A stretch of DNA of 59,616 nucleotides from Gnetum montanum (GCA_015680685.1 MNCI01027089.1:6516-66131); one strand, 5' to 3'; counted from the first letter of the stretch, positions 33,387 through 45,243 are shown. Notes: generated from the sequence alone by a model not told the origin. Program-made: numbers and translations.

Positions 33387-34234
33387 TGATAAAGTCGAAT
33401 TTCATCATAATATGACATCATAGCAATGATGTTGTATCAACAATGTCATTCATACGATGTCATCACTCATGTTATGTCATCGTTGATACAATGTCTCGGG
33501 ATGTGTGCAATCCTATAAACACAACACTTGGATGCGCAATCCAATAGCTTTTGATTCCAACACTTAGGGAAATTCTTGCAATTTCATTTTGTCCATAGTG
33601 TGATGTTAGATAGTTGATTAACTCTTTATTCTAGTAAATTATACTTGGACACAGTTTATGCATGACAATAAAGAACAAAGCTATTTTTCATCATTGCAAC
33701 ATCACTTAGTTTTTTTTTTGTTTACTTAGAACAATTTTCTTGTTTTCTTTGTTAATGCTCTATCTTTTCAAGTATTCTACTTTACATGCTTATTAGTAAA
33801 GCAAAATGTGTACAACTACTTTTGAGCATGAGGTGTAGTTATTTGGTAACCCAGTAGTGGCATTGCCTGATTTGCTCAATAGTAATTTCACTTGGTAATT
33901 CCAATGATAACTACATAAGTCTAAGGAGTGACTGGTAAAACAAGGATAGAATAAATTCTTACTTCAGTGTTACTTAAACTTAGGATTAAGTTTCAATTTC
34001 AGTCATGTTTACACCTAGGCATTATTTGAACCTTACAACATCAATTATCATATGTCTCACTAAGAGCTAAGCCATACACTAGAATTTCACTGGCTCAAGA
34101 TGTGAAGACAACAAACACAAACTTAAACTCAATTACTAGCATAATGACATTGTCCATCCACAAATTATGATTTGGTCACGTCTAAACATTTGTGACTTGT
34201 ATGGTAGAGTGTTGGGATATTCCACTACTCATCA
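33387..34234 (+). repeat. 5' LTR of element G
   Basis: 848 bp, TGATAAAGTC... to ...CTACTCATCA. U3 has repeats of ATGACATCAT / CGATGTCATC / TGTTGTATCAACA (33401-33496) in place of CGATATC; TATA box CCTATAAAC at 33512-33520. From about 33597 on it aligns with 51083-51727. Confidence 0.8.
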
Positions 34235-34235
34235 T

Positions 34236-34252
34236 TAGCATCATTACCAAGG
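34236..34252 (+). other. Primer-binding site of element G
   Basis: TAGCATCATTACCAAGG directly inside the 5' LTR; the counterpart of TGGCATCGTTGCCAGGG in B, with C-to-T and G-to-A type differences. Confidence 0.7.
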
Positions 34253-34373
34253 ATGTGTCAATGTGTGCTAAGTAATTGATTTTACAAAGTTCGTTGTATC
34301 AAGAACTCTAACGTCAACCTTTATATCTTTAAAACAATTTTAATAACATACACTTAAGTGTCACACTCATAAC

Positions 34374-36800
34374 ATGGCTTCAACTAAAGAGAAACTATCA
34401 CCTGCCAAAGAGATAAAACGAGGCAATGACAGAACAAATTATGATGAAGACTGGAGGATGACTATGCAAACAAGAATCTCATACGCCCCACAATGATCCT
34501 TACTATCCTAATTTCACCTTCATCTTTCACTAAGATGGGAAATTAAGGTGGAGAGACTTACAAAGCAACATCATTCTGCCTCTAGAGCATTTAGCACCTA
34601 CAATGCTTCAAATAGCTTTAAGGGAAATGAATTTGAGTCATGTGTAACAAGGGTATCATGTGACCAAATACATGATGAGGTCTTACCAACCCACAGAGGC
34701 ACAAGTGTAGAGAGATGCTGCTATGGAGACCAAACATGTGCACAACAAGGGAAAGTAGATTAATTCTTCTATTGTCTTAGAAGAACTTGATGGTGATGCA
34801 TTTGTAGTGGAGAAACTCCACCAAGATCATGAAGTCCATTCCCAAACACTTGTTACTTGTCTAGAAGAACCTGTCAAAGTGCAACTACATTCAACCTTAG
34901 CAAAGACACCTAGAAGAGAAGCAATAGACTCTAAGTACAAGTAGGACTCAAGGCCAAAAGCTTTTGCTGGATCAAAAAGGAAAAAAATACTAGAGTCATA
35001 GAAGTAGAACTAGTCAGCACCATTCTCCCACTACTTCATCTTCATCCCTATGATCATCGATGGACTCTGATCTAAAGGAACACAAGTATAAAGATCATGA
35101 CAAGGAGAGACGCTGGACTCATGATTGACATGATTATCACCCAAGACATTCTAATGAAGAAAATGAAGAACATGAGCTAAGAAGAGGTAGGGATAGACGT
35201 GCAAAAAGAGAGAGATATGAGTACCAAAGAGGGCACCACTACAACAAAGCATATGAACCCAATGATCATGAAGAATCCCTAATGGTTACTGGTAGCATGA
35301 TACACATAAAGAAAGTTGTCTACATTCCAACTAGGCACGTAAGGGATAGCCACATTAAGTAGCTAGACATGAATAACATGCCTAAATTTGAGGATGGATA
35401 TAATGTAGATCCAAAACATAACCTTCAAGCATTTCATGATGCCTACACCCTATAGAATATAGAAAGTGATTGGCAGAAGCTAAAGTTGTTCTTAAAGATA
35501 CTTATTAAGGAGGTAGAAAGTTGGTACAGATCATTGGAACATGAATCAATCAAAGGATGGAGTACCATGCTTGAACTTTTTAATAACAAATATCAAACTA
35601 ACTCCTACTTGTTTAATCTTAGGAAACAAATCCAAAGCTAGAAGCAAGGGACCCATAAATCTTTTAATGTGGTAATGGGTAAATACTCTTTTCTTTTACA
35701 TAGATGTCGTAGCCATGGATTTTCCAAAAAGGGAATAGCTTAGATACATTGTCGATGAAATATGAAACAAAACCAGGGAAACCCTTGGGGTTTATGCCCA
35801 AGGAAGATTGTTTGAATTGACTGTCCATCACAACCAAAGACTCATTAATCAAGTGGCAAAAGAAGAAGGTGAACTAAGAAGTGAAAATTAGCTAAAGAGT
35901 ATAATAGAGATCCATCTATTAGGAAGAGAGATGTATGAGTGTGTGATGAGCAAGAGGAATAAACCTTAGAAAACATAATATAAAATAAAACACTACCTAT
36001 TGAGAAATATATTATTGATATAGCAACCAAGGTAGAAATGATGTAAAATTTAGTGGACAAAAAGTTTGCCACAACATTGAAAATTATGGAGAAAAGCAGT
36101 AAGCAAGCTTTCAATAAAGGCAAAGAGAAAAAAGAAGAAAAGAGACTTTGGATAGAAAGGGAAGGTAGCTTCATTGACAAAATGTTTGAATATGAGCTCA
36201 GATAAGGAGGAAGGATGTACTGTGTGCTAGTATGACCACCCTAAGGCGTGTCGCCCTATCATGGAACATTTTCAAGAAATAGGGGCATATGCACTGAATC
36301 CAAGATTCATCAAGAAGAAGATGCCCAAACAGTTACCTTACCTCCAAGGTAACTACCAACAAATCTTCCAACTAGCCTATTTACCCAGTGGAGCTTATCC
36401 ATATCCATAGGAATAATATCATTGATAGTGGTAGTAACCACAATCATGGGTGATGACATCATCATGACAGTAGTACCCATATCTGCAACCAGACCCTTAT
36501 GGATACTATGTCCAATGTCTAGTTTCTTTAGGAAATGCAGTAGCTCAAACTCCTCAATACTATCCACCTGAATATCATAGACCTACACCTCCAAGGATGG
36601 ACTCCAATTAGTACATGCATCCACAAGAAACTAGTTTATTCAGTCAACCACCTAACCCTTTACCACCTATACCACCACCTGTAATGTAGGGATAACTACC
36701 ATCACAACCCCAGAAAAAGAATGCAGCTAGGGCAATTAACATGCCAAAGGAGGTGATCATGCATGAACCACAACCCTAGAAACAACCATTCTTTTGAATA
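34374..36800 (+). pseudogene. Gag of element G
   Basis: Start at ATG 34374 (MASTKEKLSPAKEIKRG), about 120 bp after the PBS as in B and F. After a broken N-terminal part comes a charged spacer (35080-35280, HYNKAYEPNDHEESL), VVYIPTRHVRDSHIK, then LDMNNMPKFEDGYNVDP (about 35368-35420), AFHDAYTL, the gag domain WQKLKLFLKILIKEVESWYR, FNNKYQTNSYLFNLRKQIQS (35470-35640) and LHRCRSHGF. A zinc-finger-like remnant with CxYxPP...CRPI-type residues lies at 36215-36265. The Pro/Gln/Tyr-rich tail extends to about 36790. Stops are common, mostly TAG at former Gln/Trp codons. Confidence 0.8.
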
Positions 36801-36959
36801 AGTTTAAAGAAGTTTTGAAGGATAGGGAGCACATATACTTTTACTCCATCCACATCCAATCCTTCAAGAAATAAAAAGCTTCCATCATCATGTAATGAAA
36901 ATGTAACAACTGTCATGCTAACCCAGATCATTTCTCATTAGATAACGGTAGGAGCACTT

Positions 36960-37440
36960 TCTAAAAAATGAAAAATTCCATGAAGTGCCTTGGTATACCT
37001 TCAAGTAGCAGTATAGAAACCATACAAGGCTCTACTCAATTCTAGATTAGGGGTGAACCTAATATTGTAAGATATGTATCAAGCCCAGAATATATCACTG
37101 TTAAAGCAAAGCAATATTTGGTTAGAGCTTGCAGACCAATTGATCATAGCTCCACTAGGAGAAGTGGATGATGTGATCACTACCATTAGTGGTTGGTCCT
37201 ACCCCACTAATTTCCTAGTCATTCATGTAGGTAAAAATAGGTGAGAGTTCTCGATCATAATGGGAAGGACTTGGCTTAGCATTATAGATGCTAAGCTTGG
37301 TATTAGTGACTTTTCCTTGGAAATCTTCAAGGAAGATGAGGCTAGCATTATTCAAAGACATAGAGTTTCATGTATCACATATAGTGATAATATGTGCAGT
37401 TGTGTATTGAAAATATGGGCAATCAAATGAGAAGATGATA
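36960..37440 (+). pseudogene. Protease remnant of element G
   Basis: The active-site region reads KALLNSRLGVNLI (about 37020-37060), so the catalytic DSG has become NSR and the enzyme is dead. Further on: LLKQSNIWLELADQLIIAP (37100-37160), VDDVITTISGWSYPTNFLVI (37165-37225) and FSIIMGRTWLSIIDAKLGIS (37252-37310), collinear with A and F. Confidence 0.8.
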
Positions 37441-37466
37441 CAGCATGTAATAGATGTGTTGAAGAG

Positions 37467-38640
37467 ATGTGTGTGCAAAAATGCTTATATGTGGTAGCCA
37501 CTCAACAAGAAGGCACCCAATGGTTGATTATAGATAGTGAAACAAATTCAAACATATACATGGAACCAAAAAATCAAATAATAAGTGCCTACGTAGAAGA
37601 AACCAATAAGTTGGAAAAAATGAGGAGAAAACATCCCTATCCACACATAAGTCAAGAAGAAGAGATAGAATGGGAACAACTAGAGATCCCAAATAAAGTT
37701 GAACTAGAACCACTATAAATGAACACCCTACCGATAACACTAGAATATGCTTTCTTAAATAATCAAAAGTTGATCATAATTAAAGCCAACCTACATAAGG
37801 AGCAAAAAAAGAAGTTGTTGGAAGTAGTTAACAAATGGCCAATAGCATTTGCCCCATCTTACAATGAGATCACTAACATTGATCTAAGAATCTATCAACA
37901 TTGAATACACACTGATTCAACAATAAAACCATGATGCCAATTGTAGAGGAGGCTTAATCCAAAACTCAAAGAAGTAGTCAAGTAAGAGTTGGAAAAATTA
38001 CTAAAGGCAGGATTCACTTATACCATCACAAATAGTAAATGGGTCAATTATTTGGTAATTGTTCTAAACAAGGCAAGTGGAGAGTATGCATTGACTTCTA
38101 ATTGTTAAACTCTACTACATTCAAGGATCATTTTTCCTTGTCATTTGTTGACTAGGTCCTAGATACTATTGTAGAACATGAGTACTACAGTTTTCTAGAT
38201 GTGTATAGTGGATATAACCAGATTCACACTCTATGCCTAAGGATCAAGAGAAGACAACATTCACTAGTCCATGGGGAACATTTGCTTACAAGCATATGCC
38301 TTTTGATCTCTACAATGCGTTTGACACCTTTCAAAGACTCGTACTTAGTATCTTACATAAATAGATAGGCAATGGCATTGAAGTATTTTTAAATGATCTT
38401 ATGATTTAGTATGGGATCGCATTAGGACATAGAATTTCACAAAGATGAATCAAAGTAGATCTTGACAAAATTAGAGTCATATAGAATATCACCCAAAGGC
38501 CACAAACAATCAAATATATTTGATCATTTTTAGGCCACACAAGGTATTGTAGAAGATTCATAGAAAACTTTTCAAAAGTTACAAAATCGCTAGTTGAACT
38601 AACCAAGAAGGATGCACCCTTTTAGTGGACCGAGTAATGT
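37467..38640 (+). pseudogene. Reverse transcriptase of element G
   Basis: A linker with an open stretch 37467-37718 (HPYPHISQEEEIEWEQLEIP) leads to the RT start at 37719 (NNQKLIIIKANLHKEQKKKL). Then RLNPKLKEVV (about 37950), ELEKLLKAGFTYTITNSKWV (37988-38045), a block around VYSGYNQIHT (about 38203-38232), KHMPFDL-type palm sequence (38290-38330), and VFLNDLMI (about 38384-38408), where the first Asp of the YxDD box is Asn. A short deletion after this box removes about 30 residues, and the frame resumes at ALGHRIS. Then FLGHTRYCRRFIENFSKVTK (about 38525-38585). Inactive. Confidence 0.8.
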
Positions 38641-38699
38641 GAAAAGGCATTCGAAACCTTGAAATAGAAGCTAATGGAAATGTGAATCCTACAAGCTCC

Positions 38700-39246
38700 A
38701 TATTGGCCCAAGCCTTTTCATATCATGATAGATGCTTTGAATTATGCACTTGATGTAGTACTAACATAGTTAGATGACCAAAAGAGACCATACTATATAC
38801 ATTGTGCCAACAAAAGCATCACCAATGCATAATTGAATTACATCACAATAGAAAAGGAGCTAATGATAGTGATGTATGCACTCAAGAAATTTAGACATGA
38901 TGTGCTTGGGTGTCTAATCTATGTCCACACTAATCATAGTGCTGTTCATTTTCTTATGAACAAACCAATGGTCAATGCTCAAGCGATTAGATGGCTTATT
39001 ATCTTACAAGAGTTTGACACAACAATGATCGACAAGAAGGACACAGAGAATGTTATAGTTGATCACTTGTCAAGACTCAAATGGGACTCACAAGACCATG
39101 TAGAACCATTGTCAAACCAATTCCCTAACAAAAATTTGTTAACTAAGATAATAAGGGTTGTAGACTCAACAAGAAAGTCATGGAAAATTGATTATTTAAC
39201 TTATCTAATGATAAAAGAGCCTCCTGTTGAATGGAGCAAGAAATAG
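38700..39246 (+). pseudogene. RNase H of element G
   Basis: Degrades the RNA of the RNA:DNA hybrid during reverse transcription. Starts with the block YWPKPFHIMIDALNYALD (38702-38755), then an open frame from 38833 with YITIEKELMIVMYALKKFRH (catalytic Glu kept), VHTNHSAVHFL (the usual TDH is TNH, so a catalytic Asp is lost), NKPMVNAQAIRWLIILQEFD and NVIVDHLSRLKWD. 137 codons are open, the longest intact part of G's pol. Confidence 0.85.
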
Positions 39247-39429
39247 AAAGAGCAATTCCTTCATAAGGTGAAAAGATACATGAAAATAAATGGAAACCTT
39301 TATAAGATTTCTACATATGCATTAGTCTAGTAGGATTTGTATATAGTATGAAAATAAAGGTTTATAGGATTTGTATAAGGTATATAATATGAAAATAAAT
39401 GGAAACCTTTATAGGATTTGTGCATCCTG
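39247..39429 (+). other. Integrase deletion scar of element G
   Basis: After RNase H the sequence reads VKRYMKINGNLYKI, the start of the integrase N-terminal region, and then falls into imperfect repeats of GGAAACCTTTATAGGATTTG and TATGAAAATAAATGG (39285-39440). The zinc-binding domain and the catalytic core are missing. Confidence 0.55.
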
Positions 39430-39660
39430 TAGGATTTGTGATAATATAGCTAGGAGATAAGGTCCTCTATTATAATCCCAATCATGTCTAGCAAAAGGCC
39501 AAATTTCAAATGCTTTGGAAAAGGTCATACATCATTCAGGAAACTTATCCTTCTAGTGTCATGCATATTCATCATCTATCTAGCGCACACAAGCTTATCT
39601 TGGTAAACATCTAGCAAGTTAAACCTTATCATCAATATCCCAACTCCACTTAATATTCCA
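39430..39660 (+). pseudogene. Integrase C-terminal module of element G
   Basis: Reads GDKVLYYNPNHV, KAKFQMLWKRSYIIQETYPS and SSAHKLILVNI, the GPY/F-type DNA-binding tail of gypsy integrases (here KRSYII for KGPYII). It ends near QVKPYHQYPN at 39610-39650. The core between this and the N-terminal start has been deleted. Confidence 0.75.
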
Positions 39661-41067
39661 CCCAGTATGTCTAAATGTTCTCTACTTGTTCACTTTTCAG
39701 ATTGACCAATCCTAATCATAGTCATGGAGGTGTTCACTGGGACATGTAGGTACCTTATGAGTTTTTCACTTTCTTAGTACTTTTTCTAATTTCTTGATAT
39801 ATTTTTCCTTTTCTTTTATAGTTTTTAATCTCTTGATAATATATCAATTTGTTGATATTTTCTAATTCTTTGATCATCTTTCATTCTTTTTATCTTTCTA
39901 ATTCTTGATATCTTTTCTAATTTTTCATATCTTGTTCTCATTTTACTTGTGCATATTTTTGTCACTTTTCAATAATATACAAAAATATTCTACTAAGGTG
40001 AATATTTTTGTATATTATCGATCATAAGAAACTAATTATCTATATAGTGATAACACAACATGCATCCACTCATTCCAACAATAAGAGGTTCTTACCATGG
40101 CCATAATGACATTGTTCTCATAATAACACTAAGAATAAACTTGTGATCATTATGCTGGGACAAAAGGATAAAGGATGTGACATCAATAGGATTTGTAGAT
40201 TCTCTTGGATTACTACTATAAGTTTTATACTATTGCAAAGAATGTATTATATCCTCGTAGATCTAATGAAAATAGAGAGTAAGAGTACAATAAGTGCTAC
40301 CTTACAATGTTACTACAAAAACATGTTACCTATGCCTGAAGGTAATCCTCTAGTAAGGTTGACATAGTTAAGCATAAAATCCATGCACAAAATAAATTTT
40401 TGGGGGTCTTCTTGGAAAGACATGTTACCCATGACTAAACGTAGGTGGCTTCTCAATAATTTAAAAAATAAGAAAGTGCAATGAATAAACTTCTCCCTTG
40501 GATAATATGCCATGTGGTAAATCTTCTTGCAATACTAATAGTCTTATGGTGGTGATTCTTAGAGATGAAACAATGTGGTGTCATTGGAAAGTGGTTTGGA
40601 CTTGGTTTGAATCTTAGAAAGAAGGGCTAATGATTACTTTAACCACCAATTACACACAAGGATTCATTATGCCTATGGTAAGATACTTCACATCCCAATT
40701 TTAGTAATCCTTTCTATAGTCCATCTCACCTCGCTGTATATTTAATCATACCTTTATGGTTTTGTGTAATATAGTGTTATTTTCCCAACTTGGTGATCCT
40801 AACATGTGTGCTTTACTAGACAAGTATATCTTACATTCAACTCCTTGAGTGCTTAAGGACACTTTTAGGCATGGTTATGCAAGGGCACTAAAGGCCGGAG
40901 CTTGCTTTGGAAAGCGTCCACTTGTATAACTCTTGTATTTCATACTTAGCAAGCAATTCCACATCATCTTATGCCTTCCAAAATCATCAAGAATCTAATA
41001 AATACTTTCCTTAATTTCAAAAACCTCTCCATATACCTATAACTCTTCATCCATCTTCTATACACTT
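39661..41067 (+). other. Post-integrase region of element G with a large hairpin
   Basis: T-rich, TTTTCTAATTTCTTGATAT-like short repeats at 39770-39930, then a perfect inverted repeat (39972-39990 / 40000-40018). 40020-41067 has no clear gene. In these elements this is the stretch between INT and ORF3; element F is inserted at its right end (target CACTT, 41063-41067). Confidence 0.5.
39972..40018. repeat. Perfect 19-bp inverted repeat, 9-base loop
   Basis: Arms ATAATATACAAAAATATTC (39972-39990) and its exact reverse complement (40000-40018), loop TACTAAGGT. A hairpin of this quality in otherwise decayed DNA suggests a recent origin or a small foldback insertion. Confidence 0.8.
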
Positions 41068-41884
41068 TGATGAGTGGTGAGGTACCCCTACACTCAACCA
41101 TACAAATATGAGGGTAGCATGCATGATCCGGTCAAACTCCGCAGACTAAGTACCTACACGCCCCATGGAACACTTAGGGTTAATCATTCGTTGTCTTCCC
41201 AGACTTACTTGTAGTTGTCACAGTGTATGGTTAAGTAAGTCTAAGGTATATGATTTTTATAGCTTTTTATGTTTTATCTCCTATTCTATTGAGGTGAAGG
41301 GTTGAGAAACTAATTACTAACTCTAACTAATGAACTAAGTCTAAATTACCTAGCATCAGCATCCATTCCCACTTACCGTATACACCATGAACCGATGCAA
41401 CCGTGGCTACCAAATGCTAATCGTTGTTGGGATCACCACACATAATGCACGTGCTCGAAGTGGTCATACTGAGGCACTTAACTAGGAGAGAAGGGTTGAG
41501 AGAGAATTAACAACTAATAAAGCATTTAAATAAAAAGTAATAAATAATAGTAAATAAAAATCCTAATTAGCCTATTCCATGCACTACAAGGTTTATCCAA
41601 GAAGCTTGTCTTTATTACCGTACACAAACTTGTGTTCAGGTACAATGTTTGCTCATATAAAGATCTGTTCACTTTAGGACTCCTACTGCAGGCACATGGA
41701 AAATATTCTATCTCTCAAGTGATCAATCTACCAGATTTTCCCTACTGTCTAGCCTAGGATGAGGAAACAAGGGAGAGTCGCCTCTTATTTATAGATATGA
41801 TAGCACACTACAATATCGCGTACGCAATATCGCAGGGGACGATGCGATATCGTGATATCGCGTATGCGATATTGCATCTCATCA
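41068..41884 (-). repeat. 3' LTR of element F
   Basis: 817 bp, TGATGAGTGG...CATCTCATCA. TATA CTATAAATAAG (minus, 41784-41794); CGATATC palindromes 41815-41875, including GCGATATCGTGATATCGCG (41843-41861). Confidence 0.9.
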
Positions 41885-41894
41885 TACCCCCATG
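41885..41894 (-). other. Polypurine tract of element F
   Basis: CATGGGGGTA on the minus strand, abutting the 3' LTR. Confidence 0.75.
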
Positions 41895-42160
41895 ACTAAA
41901 TGAAAACTCGTCCTCGAGTTCCTTACAATAATATCAGGAAGGTATGGGATTATTGACTCAAATGAAACTAATGGGATGACATGTGAACGAATCATCATTA
42001 CAAGACTCAACAAAACTTGTGTTCATGACAACAAGGGTGAATATCTTATTACATTAACATCAGGCCTCATTTGGCAGCTTGAGAGAAAGAGAGAGAGAGA
42101 AAGAAGTGTTGTTGCTGCCAACGCCAAGATTACGCCTTTCATTGTCCATCCGTAAGCGCG

Positions 42161-42250
42161 TCATCGATCTTGCTCCTTGCATAGCTGCTTCAGCACTGCT
42201 CTATTCCAAGTTTTCCTTCCGAATCCCTTCCATTGTTGCATGATTACCAT
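42161..42250 (-). pseudogene. ORF3 stub of element F
   Basis: ATG at 42250, stop at 42161, 29 residues (MVIMQQWKGFGRKTWNR...). It starts at the same place as ORF3 in B and G: an acceptor GTGTGTGTAG abuts the ATG. The remaining roughly 820 codons of ORF3 are deleted, since the shared sequence near the PPT follows within 270 bp. Whether the stub is translated is unknown. Confidence 0.45.
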
Positions 42251-42387
42251 CTACACACACAACAAAATCATATATTAGCAAGGGTAAATGAATCATCATG
42301 TAATTAATACCTTGCTTTGGTGTAGGTCCATTGGCTAGGTTGTGGTATGGCTAATTGCTAATCTGGAGATGTATTAATGGTAACTAC
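42251..42387 (-). other. Putative leader intron of element F
   Basis: Donor TTTG|GTAGTT at 42387 and acceptor TGTGTAG next to the ATG at 42250 (minus strand), 137 bp. A PPT-like GGGGG motif lies 71 bp upstream of the donor, as in B (64 bp) and G (66 bp). Confidence 0.4.
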
Positions 42388-44162
42388 CAAAGATGTAGGG
42401 GTTAGGAAAAAATCAAAAAAATTGGGGCTAGAAGAAAATAAAAAAAATTGGGCCCTGTACCCCCATGACTAATCGCGAACCTCTGGTAGTGTTAGAAGGG
42501 AGAAAGAAAAAGGAACAATAAAGATGAAGAAAAAGAAACAACTATGACATTGATGAAATGGATGTCAAGATGGAAATGAACAAAACAAAATAAAATTAAT
42601 TGCAAAAATGTTAGGGGAAAGAAATTAATAGGTGCACCAAATAGGAATGCCAGTGGGTCCTCCTCAAAGTAGGCTCATGCCCTTAATGCCCTGACAAACC
42701 CACATTCAAAGAGTCCATAGGCTCTGGAAATGTCCTTTGGAACAAGAGTTAAAGTATTAATAGCAAGAATTTACCAAAAAGAAAATGATGTATCTACCAA
42801 AATATACACTAATGATACAACCGGAAATGAGGTGAACAATGGAGAGAAGGATGGAGAGAAGAGAATGGAATGGAGTCCCAAGAACAAGGTGGTGTATAGC
42901 CCCTTGTGTGTTGCATGATTAATGTGACTTGGAAAATCTCATTCCAACTCCCGCCTCAAACCAACCACATCCAGTGACTTCGCATCAATGCATTCGGCCA
43001 ATCCACCCTTTGAAGTAACAAGAATGCACCTCCAAGAGTCACCACCATTGCGACGAAACAAGGAGAGAATGGGAAGCGAGAAGGGCCTGAGTTAGAGGGA
43101 ACCTTTTTATTTTGAGTTCCATAACCAGTGCTTGTAGCCCAAGGGATTATTTTTTCTAAGGGGTGTGCTTTGAATTCTCACTTCTCCTTTTTTTTTTCTT
43201 TTTGTGTTTTGTGTTTTTATGCATGAGAACCACACCATGCAAAGACTTCTTATTTTTATTGACTCAGCTTTCGATAATTGGGTAACGTCAAAGTGGTAAG
43301 AAAACTGAAGAAGAAAACATCCAAGCACCCAAGAGAATGGCCAACACAAATGCATCAAAGTCCCTTGAAGTCATACCCTTTTCAATCCTTGAGTCCTTCC
43401 TTAGTTTGAGAAATGCCCAGTCACCGATTCGTTGAAGTTCTGATTAGAAAAGAGACTGTACATTTCCAAGTTGAGAGAGACCATAGAAACTAGTGGATAG
43501 ATGGATGAAGTGAACTCATTTCCTGACATATCAAAAGAAACATACCTTAGTATCAACATCATGACTTAAAGGTAAAGACCAAACATTAGCAATCAATATG
43601 AAAACAGTTCATATCATCATGAAGAACACTTATTGGTGACAAACTTACAAGGTGGATCACACACATACACACACAAAATGAAAAAGTATAACAATGTTGA
43701 AAAACAAAAACAAGAAAAGTTAAAGAAATTTGTAAAAAAAAACAAGAAAATTTAAAGAAATTTGTAAAACAAAAATGTGTAAGACAAAAATGTGTAAAAT
43801 AAAAATGTGTAAAACAAAAACGTTGAAAACAAAAATGTGGAAAACAAAAACCTGTAAAACAAAAATGTGGAAAACAAAAACGTGTAAAACAAAAACGTGT
43901 AAAACAAAAATGTGTAAAACAAAAACGTGTGAAAAAAAAATGTGTAAAAAGAACTGAGGGCCCCAAATGATTAGCATAGGTGGCCATCTCCCCCTTGATT
44001 GAATGGAAAGGGAGAGATTCGAAATAATGAGCACCTGTTTGAGTTTCTTAGAAGTGCCCAACTTCTTCCCATTGATGTTCTTAGATTAAGGGATGGAAGT
44101 TGACGATGCTCATATTCCAATGTATCTAAGCTTTTGTTATGAGCATGAGTTGTTTTCTTAGT
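42388..44162 (-). other. Non-coding 3' region of element F
   Basis: Collinear with B 13138-14980. Contains a PPT-like CCCCCATGACTAATCG at 42459-42474, a TATA-like CCTATTAATTTC (minus, 42621-42632) at the place of B's internal TATA box but without GATATC palindromes, a (GA)n run at 42080-42106 just beyond its left end, a 15-bp minisatellite (43710-43950), and a further C-run CCCCCTTGATTGA at 43989-44001. No genes: the long Phe-rich and Lys-rich open frames here come from the minisatellite. Confidence 0.65.
43710..43955. repeat. 15-bp minisatellite in element F
   Basis: About 13 imperfect copies of GTAAAACAAAAATGT from 43763 to 43955, preceded by a longer direct repeat around AAACAAGAAAATTTAAAGAAA (43709-43765). 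Because the unit is a multiple of three, several frames stay open on both strands. Confidence 0.85.
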
Positions 44163-44730
44163 TCATTCTATGCATATTTTCTGGTTGCTCTTTCTAGTAG
44201 CTATCAACCACGGGGTGACTACTACTTGTTGTGTGGTTGCTACATACAGGCATCTTTGTCTCACAGTATCAAGGGCACACATGTTGCATGGAGGAGATGT
44301 TGTGCATTCCTCCATGTCATCACCCAATGAATCATTGTATGTGATGCATGGAACTTTCTTCTTCTCGATCTTTCCATAAATATTTACCTTAGATATCTCC
44401 AAGCAAAGATCGTAGATCCCTAGGTATGCATCTATTGTACTTAGCCATGACCTTCCCATTATAATTGAGAAGTCCCCTTTTGTTAACTTCAATCACCAGG
44501 AAGTTAGCTGGGTAGGACCAACCACACATAGTGTTAACAATGTCCTCCACCAATCCCAAGGGAATGGTGATGGACTGGTATGCCAACTCTAGTTGGATGT
44601 TGCTCTTCTTAAGTTGGGGCAGGTTCTAAGCTTGATACATTTCTCGTGAAATTAAGTTGACTCCGGAACCTGAGTCAAGAAGAGCCTTATGTGGTTCGTT
44701 CCCAGTGATTTGTAAATAGATTAAAGGACT
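44163..44730 (-). pseudogene. Protease of element F
   Basis: Minus strand: KALLDSGSGVNLISREMY (about 44690-44640), the only copy here with an intact retropepsin DSG loop in this subfamily, then LPQLKKSNIQLELAYQSITI and GLVEDIVNTMCGW (44610-44520). A frameshift near 44490 leads to KGDFSIIMGRSWLSTIDAYL (44480-44420) and a tail to 44163. No RT follows. One stop lies shortly after the active site. Confidence 0.8.
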
Positions 44731-45243
44731 CCCAGGGTCATTTAGTTTCCTGGGAAGGTGACCTACCTTAATCTAGTTGATTATGGTATGCATTAACATA
44801 ACCGTATGCATACAGCTCTGTTGGACTGAAGGGTGCTCCGAAGTTTTGGATGGTGGAGAAGTGTACATAGACTCAACCGCTTGTTGTTGTGAGAGCTTGT
44901 CTTGGCTTCTGGTTCTAAAGAAAGGTCTTCTCTTTTTACAATTGTCAGAACTAGCAGCAGGTTGAATGTTTACTGCTCTCGTAGCGTGACGTTGCTGCGG
45001 TTAAGTGGGGAGTTCCCCTTGCATTGGTGAAGTAGGAGGTGTTGTGGGAACTACCAATGGAAGAGGTGCGGATGGAGTTGGAGGATGGGATGAATGTGGA
45101 ATGTCTCCCAGAGGAGAAGGAGTCCTCCTAAAGTACTCTCAAGCTTGGTAGTAATGTTGGGGAGTTGTGTGACTCATAGAGTCACTTGGAGAAACCGACT
45201 ACTGCACATAATAGCCATAAGGATTAGGTTTCCGGTAAGGGTA

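Noticed and set aside
40420-40445. PPT-like TTACCCATGACTAAACG in element G
   Set aside because: Orientation is opposite to G's own strand and the C-run is short; not counted among the conserved PPT-like sites.
43586-44061. Phe-rich 133-codon and 113-codon minus-strand frames and a Lys-rich plus-strand frame
   Set aside because: They are translations of the 15-bp minisatellite in different frames, not proteins.
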